A stretch of 64,000 bases of DNA, from positions 2,976,501 to 3,040,500 of the forward strand of contig NC_092573.1 of assembly GCF_037975245.1 (NCBI RefSeq), written 5' to 3'. Every line of letters starts with the position of its first letter. The first letter of the stretch is position 1. The stretch comes from Apostichopus japonicus. Taxonomy: Eukaryota > Echinodermata > Holothuroidea > Aspidochirotida > Stichopodidae. The translations under genes and the position numbers were made by a program. The notes below the pieces were generated by a model. That model did not search any database and was not told the origin of the DNA. It saw only the letters and a list, made by a program, of their open reading frames with translations. This document shows positions 12,401-24,249 of the stretch, in pieces.

Positions 12401-15400
12401 AGGGGCCCCCACATCTGGCACCTGCGGCTATATTGACAAGTTACCTCACAGGTCTCAATTTATACACACCCGGGTGAAAGGGGCATTGAGATATAGAGCC
12501 TTTCCAAAGGACCCAAGGTAATGATCCAGTGAAACTTGTAATCCTTAGATCACAAATCCCTGTTGCCTTAGCGATTTTACCAGGATGCTTTATTTGTGAA
12601 TAGTAGGTGACTTCAAGCAAATTCATATCTTTGTCTTTAAATTTTTGTTTCCTTGCCAAAGTATGGTGTCTTCTTTCCTGAATCTGTAGTAGGATCCACT
12701 GTTTCAAGTTAAATGATTTTACATGAATGTTTGTATTCTTGATTTACACGTAACATATTTTCAAGCCACAAAATGTCATATGACTGATTTTTATATTTTT
12801 TATTACGTTAAATCCTGATTTCGTGCTTGTCACTCACAAGTATAATAAGGTTTGGAAATTGTTCTGACAAATTTTCACCTCATTCACCATTTTATGATTT
12901 AGGAGGATTTACAGAGGATGAGAGAAGCAGAATACTTCCAAGAATGGGAGAAACAAGAGGACCAGGTGAGTGAGAATATAATGCTAATTATCTCTTTTTC
13001 ATTAGTTATAATGATATGTGGATGATATCTTAATCAAATATTAATATCAAGACTTATTTCAATCCCATTAACATGCATTTGTTTAACGCCCAAATTAAGC
13101 ACTTAATTTTGAAGTTCATACAAGTGTACAGATTAATGTGGCATCATTTATGAATTCAACTCTTAAATTATAAAAATTATAAGAATTATAGAAACAAGAG
13201 GACCAGGTGAGTGAGAATATAATGCTAATTATCTCTTTTTCATTAGTTATAATGATATGTGGATGATATCTTAATCAAATATTAATATTAAGACTTATTT
13301 CAATCCCATTAACATGCATTTGTTTAACGCCCAAATTAAGCACTTAAATTGAAGTTCATACAAGTGTACAGATTAATGTGGCATCATTTATGAATTCAAC
13401 TCTTAAATTATAAAAATTATAAGAATTATAAGAAACAAGAGGACCAGGTGAGTGAGAATATAATGCTAATCACTTTTCATTAGCTATAATGATATGTGGA
13501 TGATATCATAATTAAAAATTTGTATCAAGACTTATTTCAATCCCATTAACATGCATTTGTTTAACGCCCAAATTAAGCACTTAAGTTTGAAATTCATACA
13601 AGTGTACAGATTAATGTGGCATCATTTATGAATTCAACTCTTAAATTATAAACAATTATAAGAAACAAGAGGACCAGGTGAGTGAGAATATAATGCTAAT
13701 TATCTCTTTTTCATTAGTTATAATGATATGTGGATGATATCTTAATCAAATATTAATATTAAGACTTATTTCAATCCCATTAACATGCATTTGTTTAACG
13801 CCCAAATTAAGCACTTAAATTGAAGTTCATACAAGTGTACAGATTAATGTGGCATCATTTATGAATTCAACTCTTAAATTATAAAAATTATAAGAATTAT
13901 AAGAAACAAGAGGACCAGGTGAGTGAGAATATAATGCTAATCACTTTTCATTAGCTATAATGATATGTGGATGATATCATAATTAAAAATTTGTATCAAG
14001 ACTTATTTCAATCCCATTAACATGCATTTGTTTTACACCCAAATTAAGGACTTAAGTTTAAAATTCATACAAGTGTACAGATTAATGTGGCATCATTTAT
14101 GAATTCAACTCTTAAATTATAAAAAATTATAAGAAACAAGAGGACCAGGTGAGTGAGAATATAATGCTCCTCTCTTTTTCATTAGTTATAATGATATGTT
14201 GATGATATCTTAATTAAATATTAATATGAAGACTTATTTCAATCCCATTAACATGCATTTGCTTTAACTCCCAAATTAAGCACCCAAGTTTGAAATTCAT
14301 GCAAGTGTACAGTGTAATGTGGCATCATTTATGAATTCAACTCTTCAATGAAAATTTAAATGGATTTTGCATTCTCTTCTTAGTTTCATCTTGATCAAGC
14401 CAAGCTGCGTTCAAAAATTCGTATTCAGGATGGCAGAGGTAAATGAAATCGAATTTCTCAGAAAGAAAAAGCTTTTTAAGATAAAAAGTGTATTTCATAC
14501 TTATTATTATCCTAAAGTTTGGATGGGTGGGGGGAGGGGTTGATGGTAGGATGGGGATTTATAATTTTTCTTCATTTTCACTTTACAAAGACACTGTAAT
14601 GAAACATGTTCTTTAATCATAAACGGGCTATCATAAATACTTCATTTTGTGGTCCAAGGCTCTTCATTGACAGACAAATAGGATGTAAAGATTTTAAATT
14701 TGCTTTGCAGTTTAGGGATACTTCCTGTCATTCTTCTTTTCAAGTATTCTTCAGTCCTTTTGCCTCTGCATTGATGACACAGGTCTCCTTCTCTACCTGG
14801 TTTTAGTTTTGTCCAGACGGTTTAAAATGGCTGACTGTTAATATTGACAAGTTGCAATAAATGGAATGGTTGCATCTGTGTGTATTTGATGGATGCAGTG
14901 AGGTGAAATTTGCTAGCATCCTGTTCATTTTTCATTCGATTGCAGCGAAACCAATCGATCAATTAGCCCAGTACATCGGTCAAGAGAAGAACGAGGAAGA
15001 CTTGACCATTGAGATGCAGGAACCGTACAATATACTGACCGTAAGTGAAAATTAACCGTTGAAATGCAGGAATCCTACAATATACTGACTGTAAGTGAAA
15101 ATTACCCATTGAGATGCAGGAATCTTACAATATACTGACCGAAGGTGAAAATTAACCATTCAAATGCAGGAACCGTACAATATACTGACTGTAAGTGAAA
15201 ATTAACCACTGAGATGCAGGAATCCTACAATATACTGACCGTAGGTGAAAATTAACCATTCAAATGCAGGAACCGTACAATATGCTGACCGTTAGTGAAA
15301 ATTAACCATGGAGATGCAGGAACCATACAATATGCTGACCGTAGGTGAAAATTAACTATTCAAATGCAGGAACCCTACAATATACTGACCGTAAGTGAAA

Positions 15401-18400
15401 ATTAACCATTGATATACAGGAATCCTACAATATACTGACCAATATCAATGTTGAGGGGGAATGGTGACTTCAAAAGTGTAATTGTTATTACTATATATGT
15501 ATATATATATTTTTTGGAGAGGGGGGGGCATGGGAGGGGGTCTGGTCCTCCCTCAATCCTAGTCTATCAAAGTGTCTGATCTGCCTTTGCACTACCAATT
15601 GGACCCATAGCTCTGTGGTCAACACCATGCTTCATAAGGTCTAATGCTTTACTGACTTAGCAAGATCCATGTTACCATTAATTTTTTTACCCAGGGTTTT
15701 ACAATCCGTGATTTGGAAGATTTACTAGAAGATATCAAAGTTTACTTAGAAATGGAAAAACATACCAACTTGGAATTTTGGAAGGACATCACAACAATTA
15801 CAGACGATGAATTAGCCAAACTTCGGAAGATCGATCCAGACAGTCAGAGTGAGTAAATGTAACAGTTTGAATTCAAAGATGGGATGTCATATTATGAAGC
15901 AGGATGCTACGTTTCATTTAAACTTTAAAATATAAGAAAAGTTTCTCCTCTTTGAGCAAAAATATTGATGCCCGTCAACAATTCACTTTCCAGATCTCCT
16001 CTCTTCACCTTCTGCAAGGTTATGTATTACTATAGTGCAGGAACTAGTTTCTTGGGTTAGGAGGTATGATCATCAAATATGTTATGTTTATAATGAGGGA
16101 TGGTAACCTAATTCCCAAGGTTTGATGGTATGATCATCAAATATGTTTTGTTTTTACTTGGGATGGTAACTTATCCCCAAATTTGGATCATTACCAAATA
16201 GTTTGAAGTACCTATATGCAATACAGGTATGGCAAAAGAGCAACTGTTTTGACAAAAAGATTGAGTTTATGTTTCAAAAGTGACATATTCAGAGTTCAAC
16301 GTTGAAATACAAGTATTTTCTCATACCATACATCTAATTACTTCAGTAGTACTCCAATATTTAGTCACTCCCTTCTCCTCTGACTTTCACTGATGTGTGA
16401 GCTCGCATCTTTCATGAATTGAAGATGGAGACTAAAAAGCTTTTTTCCCATCTCACACAGTCGCACAAGATCGCCGTGAGGGCATTAATGCATCAGTGAG
16501 TAGAGAAGTTGGAGGGATCTTTCAAGGGAAAACACACAGCCAGCTGGTAGCTCTACAGAACCAAATCAACGAACGTATCAAGAGTGGAAGTGCTGTGGAT
16601 ATCGGTATGTATCGTGTTATCTCCTTGTAATTGAAAACTTAAAGAAAAACAAATTTAATAAATATTAGCATTCACTTTAAGGTTGTATAAATGTCCCAAA
16701 AATGTAGACCATGTTTTGCTTTGCTGGAAGGAAATCATGCATTAACAAATGAAGTCATGAATTTGAACATTTTAATCCCAGCAACGGAGGGGGGAATGTT
16801 GTTCAACCAACATGCAACAGAAGGCTTTAAAATATAATTCATACAAGCACAACCTGTGTAGTTTGAACATAATATTAATAAAACAGAAGTAAATTTGCTT
16901 CAATAGTCATTCATATGCACAAAATCAGCTGTCTTACATTGCTTTACTATTGAATGTTCTTTGTTTCAAATGTCTTAAAAAGATCACTAATTCCAATGGC
17001 TTTGCGCTCGTTTGCTAGCATCCGTGATTATAGTATTTTTAGTTATTCATGTTGTCAGGTAACTTTCAAAGCATCAGTGATATATTTTTCTCATGTAGTA
17101 ACACAAGTTTATGGTAGGGGAACTATCAAATATGTTGTGTTTTCTTGTTGCTAGGTTACTGGGAAACATTGTTGCAACAACTAAGTTCCCATATGGCTAG
17201 AGCAAGGCTGAAGGAAAGACATCAGGACAGATTGAGGAACAAACTAGCCATTCTACGACAGCAGGTATGACTACTCGACTACTCCAGTAGGTGTTTGTGT
17301 TCACTTAGTAATCTTTAGGCAGTTTGTATATGAATTTATTGAGACAGATTCTAAACCTGATCAGTAGTCAGACAGATCACAGATGTGAGAAGATAGGGTA
17401 AAGGAGAAATCTTGGACACAGTCTGTGATCTGAGTATGTAGTCACGTTTTATGACAGATTGGATTGTAAGAGTTAAAACACAGATTTGAGAAATCCCTGG
17501 ACATAGTCAGTGTTATAACGTATCTTAGGAGAAAATCAATGTTATAATTATCTGAGGAAGCAGGCAGTGACATAACAGATATAGTCAGTGTAATGAGAAA
17601 TCCCTGGACATAGTCAGTGTTATAACAGCTCTTAAGAGAAAATCAATGTTATAAAGACCTGAGGAAGCAGGCAGTGACATAACAGATGTAGTCAGTGTAA
17701 TGAGAAATCCCTGGACATAGTCAGTGTTATAACAGCTCTTAAGAGAAAATCAATGTTATAAAGATCTGAGGAAGCAGGCAGTGACATAACAGATGTAGTC
17801 AGTGTAATGAGAAATACCTGGACATAGTCAGTGTTATAACAGTTCTTAATCAATGTTATAAAGATCTGAGGAAGCAGGCAGTGACATAACAGATGTAGTC
17901 AGTGTAATGAGAAATCCCTGGACATAGTCAGTGTTATAACAGCTCTTAATCAATGTTATAAAGATCTGAGGAAGCATGCAGATAGCTCTGTGGACATAGT
18001 CTATGTAACGGGAAAGCCTGTGACAGGTCTGAGGAACGTTATCAATGTTATAACATATCTTATTCTTATTAATTATTTAGTCAGTGTTATGAAAGTCTGT
18101 GGACGTTAGTGATTTGACAGATCTCAGGATGTCACAGAGCAACACTGCAGAAAGTGTTTACACTTTTAAAGGATCTGAATGCATGCTGTTACAGCAAACA
18201 CTAAGATGTCATATTTTAGAACATGTAGCATAGTGTTTATCACAGGTCTTAGTACAGCGTCCGTAACTTCAACAATTACAATACAAGGTTATGCAACCTT
18301 ATAATGAAAATAAACGTTCTCTGTGTTATACAACACTTAATAACCTTTTACAGCAAGGCGTGGAAGCTGCCGCCCTCTTCCCATCAGTTCTTCCAATCAA

Positions 18401-21400
18401 TTCTGGAGAAGGACCATCTACCTCTGCTTCTACTTCTGCCGAATCTTTGGAAAGCAAAAATAAAACAGAGGAGATTGATCCTGATGAGGAACCGAGAGAT
18501 CCACGGAATGAGAGGAAGGCAGAGAGAAATCCAGAGAAGGAAGAAGAAGAGGAGGAAGAAGAAGATGAAGAGTAAGTGTTTTATTGCTGGCAACAAAAAA
18601 TGGAGTTATAAGTAATTTCATTTTTTTACCATTTTGCACAGCAGCTTTTGAGGTGACTTAATGTTGCTTTTTGTAAGATAATTGAGACACTAAGAGTTTG
18701 TTTACAAAAGCCTGTTATATATATTTTCAATTTGTGTAGCAATTTTTACCATTTTGTATGGGATTTTCACTATGCGATATATAAATCGATACGCTATAAT
18801 CATTAACCGTTATTCCCTGTCTGATCAATGTGACGCTCCCTCACAAGAAAGACAAAAAGATAAAGAAAAAAGAAGTCACTTCTATATATCTCCCAAATTT
18901 ATAAGAATGGAAAACCTCTTTACTTCCATGTAAACAGTAATGAAAGTGTGCCCTAAGCTGTACAGAAAGTCAGTTGAAAATAAAGTTAGAGTGTCGTAGA
19001 CGTGACTGAGGAAGGTTGAAAGCTGACAAAATTTTCATATTTCAAGAAAAAAGAAAAATTGAGTGCACTGTTAAACATTTCCACTTTTAAAGATATCAAC
19101 CTTTTAAAATATGCTCAAATCTTACGAATGTTCCTTTATGGCTAAATTGATGATGTCATCCGCTCCTCAATGCAAGCATTAGTATCAATGTTAATCCATT
19201 GTTTTATAAACTCTAAATATGCAAGACAGGTCTGTTCTTTGAACTTCAAATCAACAACAGAGCCCCCTTGGATGACATTCAACACCATTTGACCTTGACA
19301 AACTTGTGGGGCATTGTAAACATGTCATCTGAGGCCATAAAAGTGTTTTTCTATTGAGTTTTGTAATGCACCTAAGGAATGCACCCTATGGTTTGTGTGT
19401 TAGACTAAGTAGTCCAGTCACTTTAACTGATGAACCTCAGCTCCTTAATGGATCATTTCTCAAAAATTAAAAAAAATATTGTGGTAGAAATCGTTTGTGT
19501 CCGCTTGCCCATAAGTTAAGTCGTAATGATGTTTTTTTATCTAATATACATGTGGGAAGTTATGTACGTATTTCTCGATAGCAAATAAAAACGTGATAAT
19601 TGTTTCCAATCTCTGGTTTTGTTGAACGTTTTTGCTGAAGGTATGTTCTCTTGAAAAATGTGGAAGTTAGTCTACTGTTTCAGTTTAGCAAGTGTTTACA
19701 CCCTTTAGCAGTGATACCAAAAAAGGCCAAACTGACTGCACCAGGTGGAATTAAAATTACAACTTGTTTCCTTCTGTGCAATGATCTCATGTCAAATGGA
19801 AGAATGTTCAAATGAAAATATCCTTTATATTTACTTTATTTTTCATCTGGTTCCATAAATTGCAACCCATGTGACATAAGTTTAAAAGCTTTTTCATTTG
19901 ATTTAAGAATTTGGTCTGAACTTTCATTCGAACAGGAGATCAGCTGTCTTAACAGAGGAGGATCTCATCGCAGAGAGCATGGAAGAATACTTGCAGGGAA
20001 GTTACAGCCCCAAACTTACAGATCCCAAAGACGTGTCTTTCGACGTGATGGTGTATGATCCAGAAGAAGATATGGCGAAGCTGGAGCAAGCTAGAAAACA
20101 GCTGTTAGCCACTGGCTCAGCAGAGGTGAGCTTTTAACAGTCAGGTTCACAAGGGTGTTGTTATCTGCACAAACAGTAATGGAAGGTTGCACTTGATGTT
20201 ATCTGGACTCACCTAACAGCAAGGTCATAACATAGTTTCCATAGATACAGCTTCTTCTTTGGGAAGGTAACAAATGTTTCAGCTGATGGAGGACCAAGAT
20301 GTTGTTGCGATAATCGCAAATATAGAAAGGAAGCTAATAAGACGTGTTCGTGTTGCCTAAGATGAGTAGACAGAATGATTTATTTGTTACTGAAGTCCAG
20401 ACACTGTGAATCAGCCTTAATTGATCAGGGGTATAACTAAAATGTTTTCTATACATGCACCAGTAATAGTCTTTTTAGTTATTTTAGACACACAAAACAA
20501 GACATCGTTTCTATTTTGCTTTCATTAATGCAAGTGATTTTTTGCTTACCATAAACCTTGTTATTCCATTCAGTACCATACTTTTGCCTGAGTTCTCGGA
20601 TATGATTTTAAATCTCTGATAAAGTCAGTCATCTCCCACCCCCGTCCCCTCCCCTCTCCCCATTTGTCCTTACCTCATTGCAAATATTTATTGTCTATAT
20701 ATTTTCGTTGTGTCTTGTCATTTCACTTTTGTTCATGTAACATCATCCACATTTTGGTTTGATTTTTAGGCTACAATGGAGAGCGAGTTTATAAAGAAAG
20801 CCAAGGAAGGTATGGGGTTAGACGAGGGCACCTTTGGAGTGGAGATGGCACTGGATGATAAGCCATATCTTTGGGCAGACAAGTACAGGCCAAGAAAACC
20901 GAGATATTTCAACAGAGTCCACACGGTAGGTTGATACACACTCACATACTGAAACTTGCCAGACGATTTCAATACAATGTCATTACTCATCTAAATTACA
21001 ATATTCGTCTGCAACCCCCCTCCATCATTTTCCCAAAGAGGAAAAGATGTTATGAATATGAAAGATCTACTTCTCTTTTGTTTTTTGACACTGTAGTGAA
21101 GGTTGTGGGACATGGGAACTACACTATTATGATTTTTTGCAATTTTTTACTCAAATCGTGTTGGAACCGACCCAGGTGTCTGCTCATGGGTTAAATAAAA
21201 TAAACAGTCCATGAAGCGTCATTCATTATTACTGAACACATCAAGAATAGTTTGATATATTTCAGAATAAAAACAATTTCCTCTACGCTACCAGACACAA
21301 ATAACATCCTCTGCCATACCCATATTAGAAGATATGTCAGTGATTCCGATATGAAACTAAAATTTAATTTTTGCTAATCTTCACTGCAGGGATTTGAATG

Positions 21401-23434
21401 GAATAAATACAACCAGACTCATTACGACATGGACAACCCTCCACCAAAGGTTGTGCAGGGCTACAAGTTTAATGTAAGTGTCGTCATGTTATATAACTTC
21501 AGTGGTACCTTAGTCACCCATTTTGGATGTCTCCGTCCCTCTCTAGTCATTACCGTGTTCCTTATAAAATGTGTTCTTGCTGTTCACTTCATCCGGTCGT
21601 CTACGAAGAGTAACTTTATTCTTTGTTAATAGTCCAAGGAAAGTAAGTACCTTCTTTATTCATAGTTTTGAGAATCAAAACAAATTATAGTTAAAGGATG
21701 AACTACAAATGACGATAAAAAAACAACAAAGCAATTTTGATTGGCTGACCATCAATGATGATGTCACCACTTTTTGAGCAGTCCACTTTAATAAGAAAAG
21801 TCATTAAAATAAAATATAAAAAAAATTAAGTAATATTAAGATAATATAAACACATTATAGTTAAGCATCTTGGATGGTCTATAAATGACAATGAAATACA
21901 ACAAAGCAATTTTGAGTGGCTGACCATCAGTGATGTTGTCACAGAATTTTGAGTAGTCCACTTTTAATATCAAATTAATCGTTGTTTTTAGATGATATCT
22001 AAGCAGTAAGCAGAACAATCTGCAGACCTAGAAGTATGACCAAAGAGATTTAACAATCTCCTTGCTATATTCTTCCAATGATTGCCGTTAACTTCCGTGC
22101 CTCTCCCTTCAGATCAAAATATCATGATATCATATTCAGTGCATGAGAAAGGTAGAAGTGAAGTTGTCATACAAGATGGTGAAAATGTTGACCAAACTCA
22201 ATAAAATCCTACTTACAAATGGTGTTTGCTTCTTCTTTCACAGATATTTTATCCTGATCTGATTGACAAGAGAAATACACCCGAGTACTCTCTATCACCG
22301 AGCCCAGACAACAAAGAATTTGCCATATTGACGTTCAATGCTGGACCACCCTATGAGGTAAAATGACTTAATTCACTCGTATTGTCGGCCATCAGGTTTG
22401 AAAAGATGAATTTGCAAGTTCATGTCTTTATCTCACATATCTATATCTTTGTTTGATTAATATAAAGAAAAATAGTGAACTGAATAAAATTGTTAAAAGT
22501 CTTATGGATTGTTAAACTTAATTTAATTTATATGGTTAAATTACTGTAGTAGGCCACTTCACAACCAAACAGACCAATTTCAAGCAGCAATTTTGTGTTT
22601 AACTCTTGTTTTTTTGGAGCAGTTATCCCACATATACACATTTCAAAGTATGTTTCAAATTGATCAAACTGACACATTGTCCTAGAATTCTGTCATACGC
22701 AGACATAAGCAGTTAATGAATATTTTCCATTCAGATGTGAAAGACTTGCCAATCAAACACTTTCGTTACAAAGCAAGCATTTATTCAGATGATGACCAAA
22801 AATAAAATTTGAGCAGTCAGTGAACTTCACTTCTATGAGTGTGATTTTGTACGGTATGGGCGGAGATGTCTTCAGAAAGCACGGAAATGCTGTTTAGTAC
22901 TAAGAATATTCCTCTGTGTTCATTGCATGCTCTATTGTCATGCAGCATGCTCATTAATGTGTGTAAAATCATGCAACCCATTTCTTAGCTGTTGGACGAA
23001 AAACATAGCTATTCATTATACACTTGAATTCAAATCTGCCTGCTGTTTTGCATGCCATTGATGTTTTTCGCCAGTTTTTCGTGGGACAAAATTATTTTGA
23101 TGTTGTCTTATTTGTATGTATCTTGGAATCATTAGTTATAACTGACTGTGACCTAGTATTTATCATATTTGCCTTTTTTTCTTTTCTTTTCTTCGATTGA
23201 TTGATTTATCTTTGTATGTGTGTATCTATGAATGTATCTATGTTTGTAGGTATCTATGTATGATGTACACACATACGTATTTATTATTTTTTCCTTTCTA
23301 TTAACCAGGACCTTGCTTTCAAGATAGTCAATCGTGAGTGGGAGTTGTCTCATCGCCATGGTTTCAGGTGTCAGTTCAACAACAGTATCTTCCAGCTCTG
23401 GTTTCGTTTCAAACGGTATCGTTACAGAAGGTAG
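6488..23434 (+). CDS. CACTIN: Cactin, spliceosome-associated nuclear protein
   Basis: Eighteen exons are read: 6488-6606, 7723-7884, 9125-9248, 10586-10651, 11537-11617, 12139-12210, 12903-12965, 14384-14438, 14946-15040, 15695-15848, 16461-16604, 17155-17264, 18354-18571, 19936-20125, 20770-20925, 21390-21473, 22244-22357, 23309-23434. All phases agree and total 2133 nt, 710 residues (human about 758). Residues 1-90 are RS-rich. 'KMGWDEEMMGYTNEDNPFGD' (about 123-146), the middle domain (about 230-415), an acidic Glu run (about 475-487) and the C-terminal cactin domain (about 585-710, with SHRHGFRCQFNNS and the final FKRYRYRR) are family hallmarks. Cactin acts in pre-mRNA splicing and binds IkB/Cactus, tuning NF-kB signalling. 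Weakest point: exon 1 uses the poor donor AAG|GTCTGA, although it restores phase with exon 2. Introns 7, 9 and 12 hold tandem arrays. Confidence 0.95.
6940..7180. mobile_element. MITE with perfect 30-bp terminal inverted repeats
   Basis: 6940-6969 and 7151-7180 are exact reverse complements over 30 bases (outer end CACTAATTAG, inner end CCGATTTCAC). The 181-bp interior has no ORF but opens with a short 'acgacaactc' tandem. This is the structure of a non-autonomous DNA transposon. Because the outer bases TAATTA are themselves palindromic, the true edge and the target duplication (TA, TTA or TAA) cannot be settled by eye. It sits in CACTIN intron 1. Confidence 0.85.
8292..8389. repeat. Fold-back pair, 40-bp inverted arms
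   Basis: 8292-8331 and 8350-8389 are inverted copies with two or three mismatches, separated by 18 bases. Each arm reads 'agaagatcctgctaggatcg' then 'aaacgtcaggcccacttact'. A solo relative lies at 2866-2925. It is located in CACTIN intron 2. Confidence 0.8.
11241..11480 (-). mobile_element. tRNA-derived SINE, family B, near full length
   Basis: On the minus strand the head (about 11470 to 11400) carries an A-box-like 'tggttaacgccgg' and a B-box-like 'gagttcgagtcactc', as in RNA polymerase III promoters of tRNA genes. A body of about 150 bp follows, ending in 'cctgcttgcaggaggatcta' and a (atac)n tail at 11241-11256. The tail core recurs at 28580-28695. It lies in CACTIN intron 4. Confidence 0.75.
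12312..12535. repeat. GC-rich dispersed repeat fragment
   Basis: About 220 bp stands out as GC-rich within AT-rich intron 6 of CACTIN. Its end (cacccgggtgaaaggggcat ... cctttccaaaggacccaag) resembles a repeat common in marine deuterostomes ('cacctgggtg...ttgcccaaggacac'). The short ORF over it is not a gene. The family call is by memory of the pattern only. Confidence 0.4.
12951..14355 (+). repeat. Six-copy 241/230-bp tandem array copying a splice donor
   Basis: Copies start at 12951, 13192, 13433, 13663, 13904 and 14134 (spacings 241, 241, 230, 241, 230). Each opens with the last 15 bases of CACTIN exon 7 (aaacaagaggaccag) followed by the donor gtgagt and intron sequence. Copies 2 and 4 share one variant, and copies 3 and 5 share another with an 11-bp net deletion, so the array grew partly by duplicating a 471-bp dimer. 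Using any later donor would read into a stop codon (TGA in 'tgtggatga') inside the first copy. Confidence 0.95.
15008..15450 (+). repeat. Nine-copy 50-bp tandem array copying a splice donor
   Basis: The core 'cagga' recurs exactly every 50 bases at 15017, 15067, 15117, 15167, 15217, 15267, 15317, 15367 and 15417. Each unit contains the 3' end of CACTIN exon 9 (caggaaccgtacaatatact-gacc) and the following donor. Donor forms vary: gtaagt, gtaggt, gaaggt, gttagt. The first copy is the genuine exon end; the next bases (gtaagtgaaaattaa) bring an in-frame TAA if read through. Confidence 0.95.
16056..16190. repeat. Diverged tandem duplication, about 70 bp x 2
   Basis: 'ggtatgatcatcaaatatgt' occurs twice, about 65 bases apart, followed both times by 'gggatggtaac'. 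It lies in CACTIN intron 10. Confidence 0.6.
17480..17985. repeat. 100-107-bp tandem array, about 4.5 copies
   Basis: 'gaggaagcaggcagtgacat' recurs at 17554, 17661, 17768 and 17868, and degenerately at 17968. The unit shortened from 107 to 100 bp by losing 'agagaaa' next to 'cttaa'. Looser related sequence continues on both sides (17390-18110). It lies in CACTIN intron 12 and carries no exon part. Confidence 0.85.
18575..19920. other. CACTIN intron 13, nothing recognised
   Basis: AT-rich intron sequence of about 1.36 kb between exons 13 and 14. I see no ORF, SINE or tandem repeat in it. Confidence 0.4.
21684..21975. repeat. Diverged tandem duplication, period about 170 bp
   Basis: Two copies share 'attatagttaa', 'acaacaaagcaatttt', 'ggctgaccatca' and 'agtccactttt'. 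It lies in CACTIN intron 16. Confidence 0.65.
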
Positions 23435-23817
23435 TCAACCCCGATGCCTAGATGCAAGCTGTTTCTCCCTGAGAGACAGACCTTGATTTCCTTAACTACT
23501 CCAGGAAGATTCTTGGTCAGAAGGCATAGTACTTCCCGTAATGTTGGAACAGATTGTGGAACAGTTTGCACAGTAATCTGGACCCTTGAATATGTACAGA
23601 TTGAAATCATGTTAACAACTGTAGCCTAGGTGGGCCTAACAGTTTTAGGGAATGTTGCACAGGATAGTAATGATGTAATGCATAAATCAAATCTACGAGG
23701 AAACTTTGACTTATGTCTGTTTCGAAAAATCACCCTGGCCAGAGAACATCAACAAGTTGGGTCCTCAACTATAAAAGACAGTTGATAGGTTAATATAAAG
23801 TGGATTGTCCTGGTGAG

Positions 23818-24242
23818 AATAAAACAACTACTAACTTTCGGTTTGTCACAAGTGAAAATTATTCATGTTTCAATGACTAAGATTGAAGACCTTTAGTCTG
23901 CGATTGTACAGAATTAGCCACTCCTTTAAGTTTGACTGATAAGCTTAATGCCTTAGCTAAATAGTTGTACAATCATCTCACTAACACATCCTCCGTGAGA
24001 GAAGCGTGCAGCTCTCGTCCAGAAAGATTGAATATTGATAAAATCTGGTGACAGACAATGTAACACTTAACATGGAAAAGAAAACATTGCACACTGTTTG
24101 TTTAAATCCCCTTCTCAATATCTTGTTCCTAACTCAAGATATGATTGATTTGATGGAACCGTTTTTGGCTTCATACTAAAAGCTTGATTCCTCCCTGGAG
24201 TAGATCACAGTGGGTGGTCTGTGATGTCTCTGAGAGAATAAA
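23818..24242 (+). terminator. CACTIN polyadenylation signals (two AATAAA)
   Basis: AATAAA occurs at 23818-23823 and 24237-24242, 384 and 803 bases after the stop codon. Either or both may be used; which one dominates cannot be told from sequence. Confidence 0.5.
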
Positions 24243-24249
24243 ACCCACT

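Noticed and set aside
15008-15450. Regular 50-bp array as a CRISPR-like array
   Set aside because: There are no unique spacers; whole units repeat, and the setting is an animal intron.
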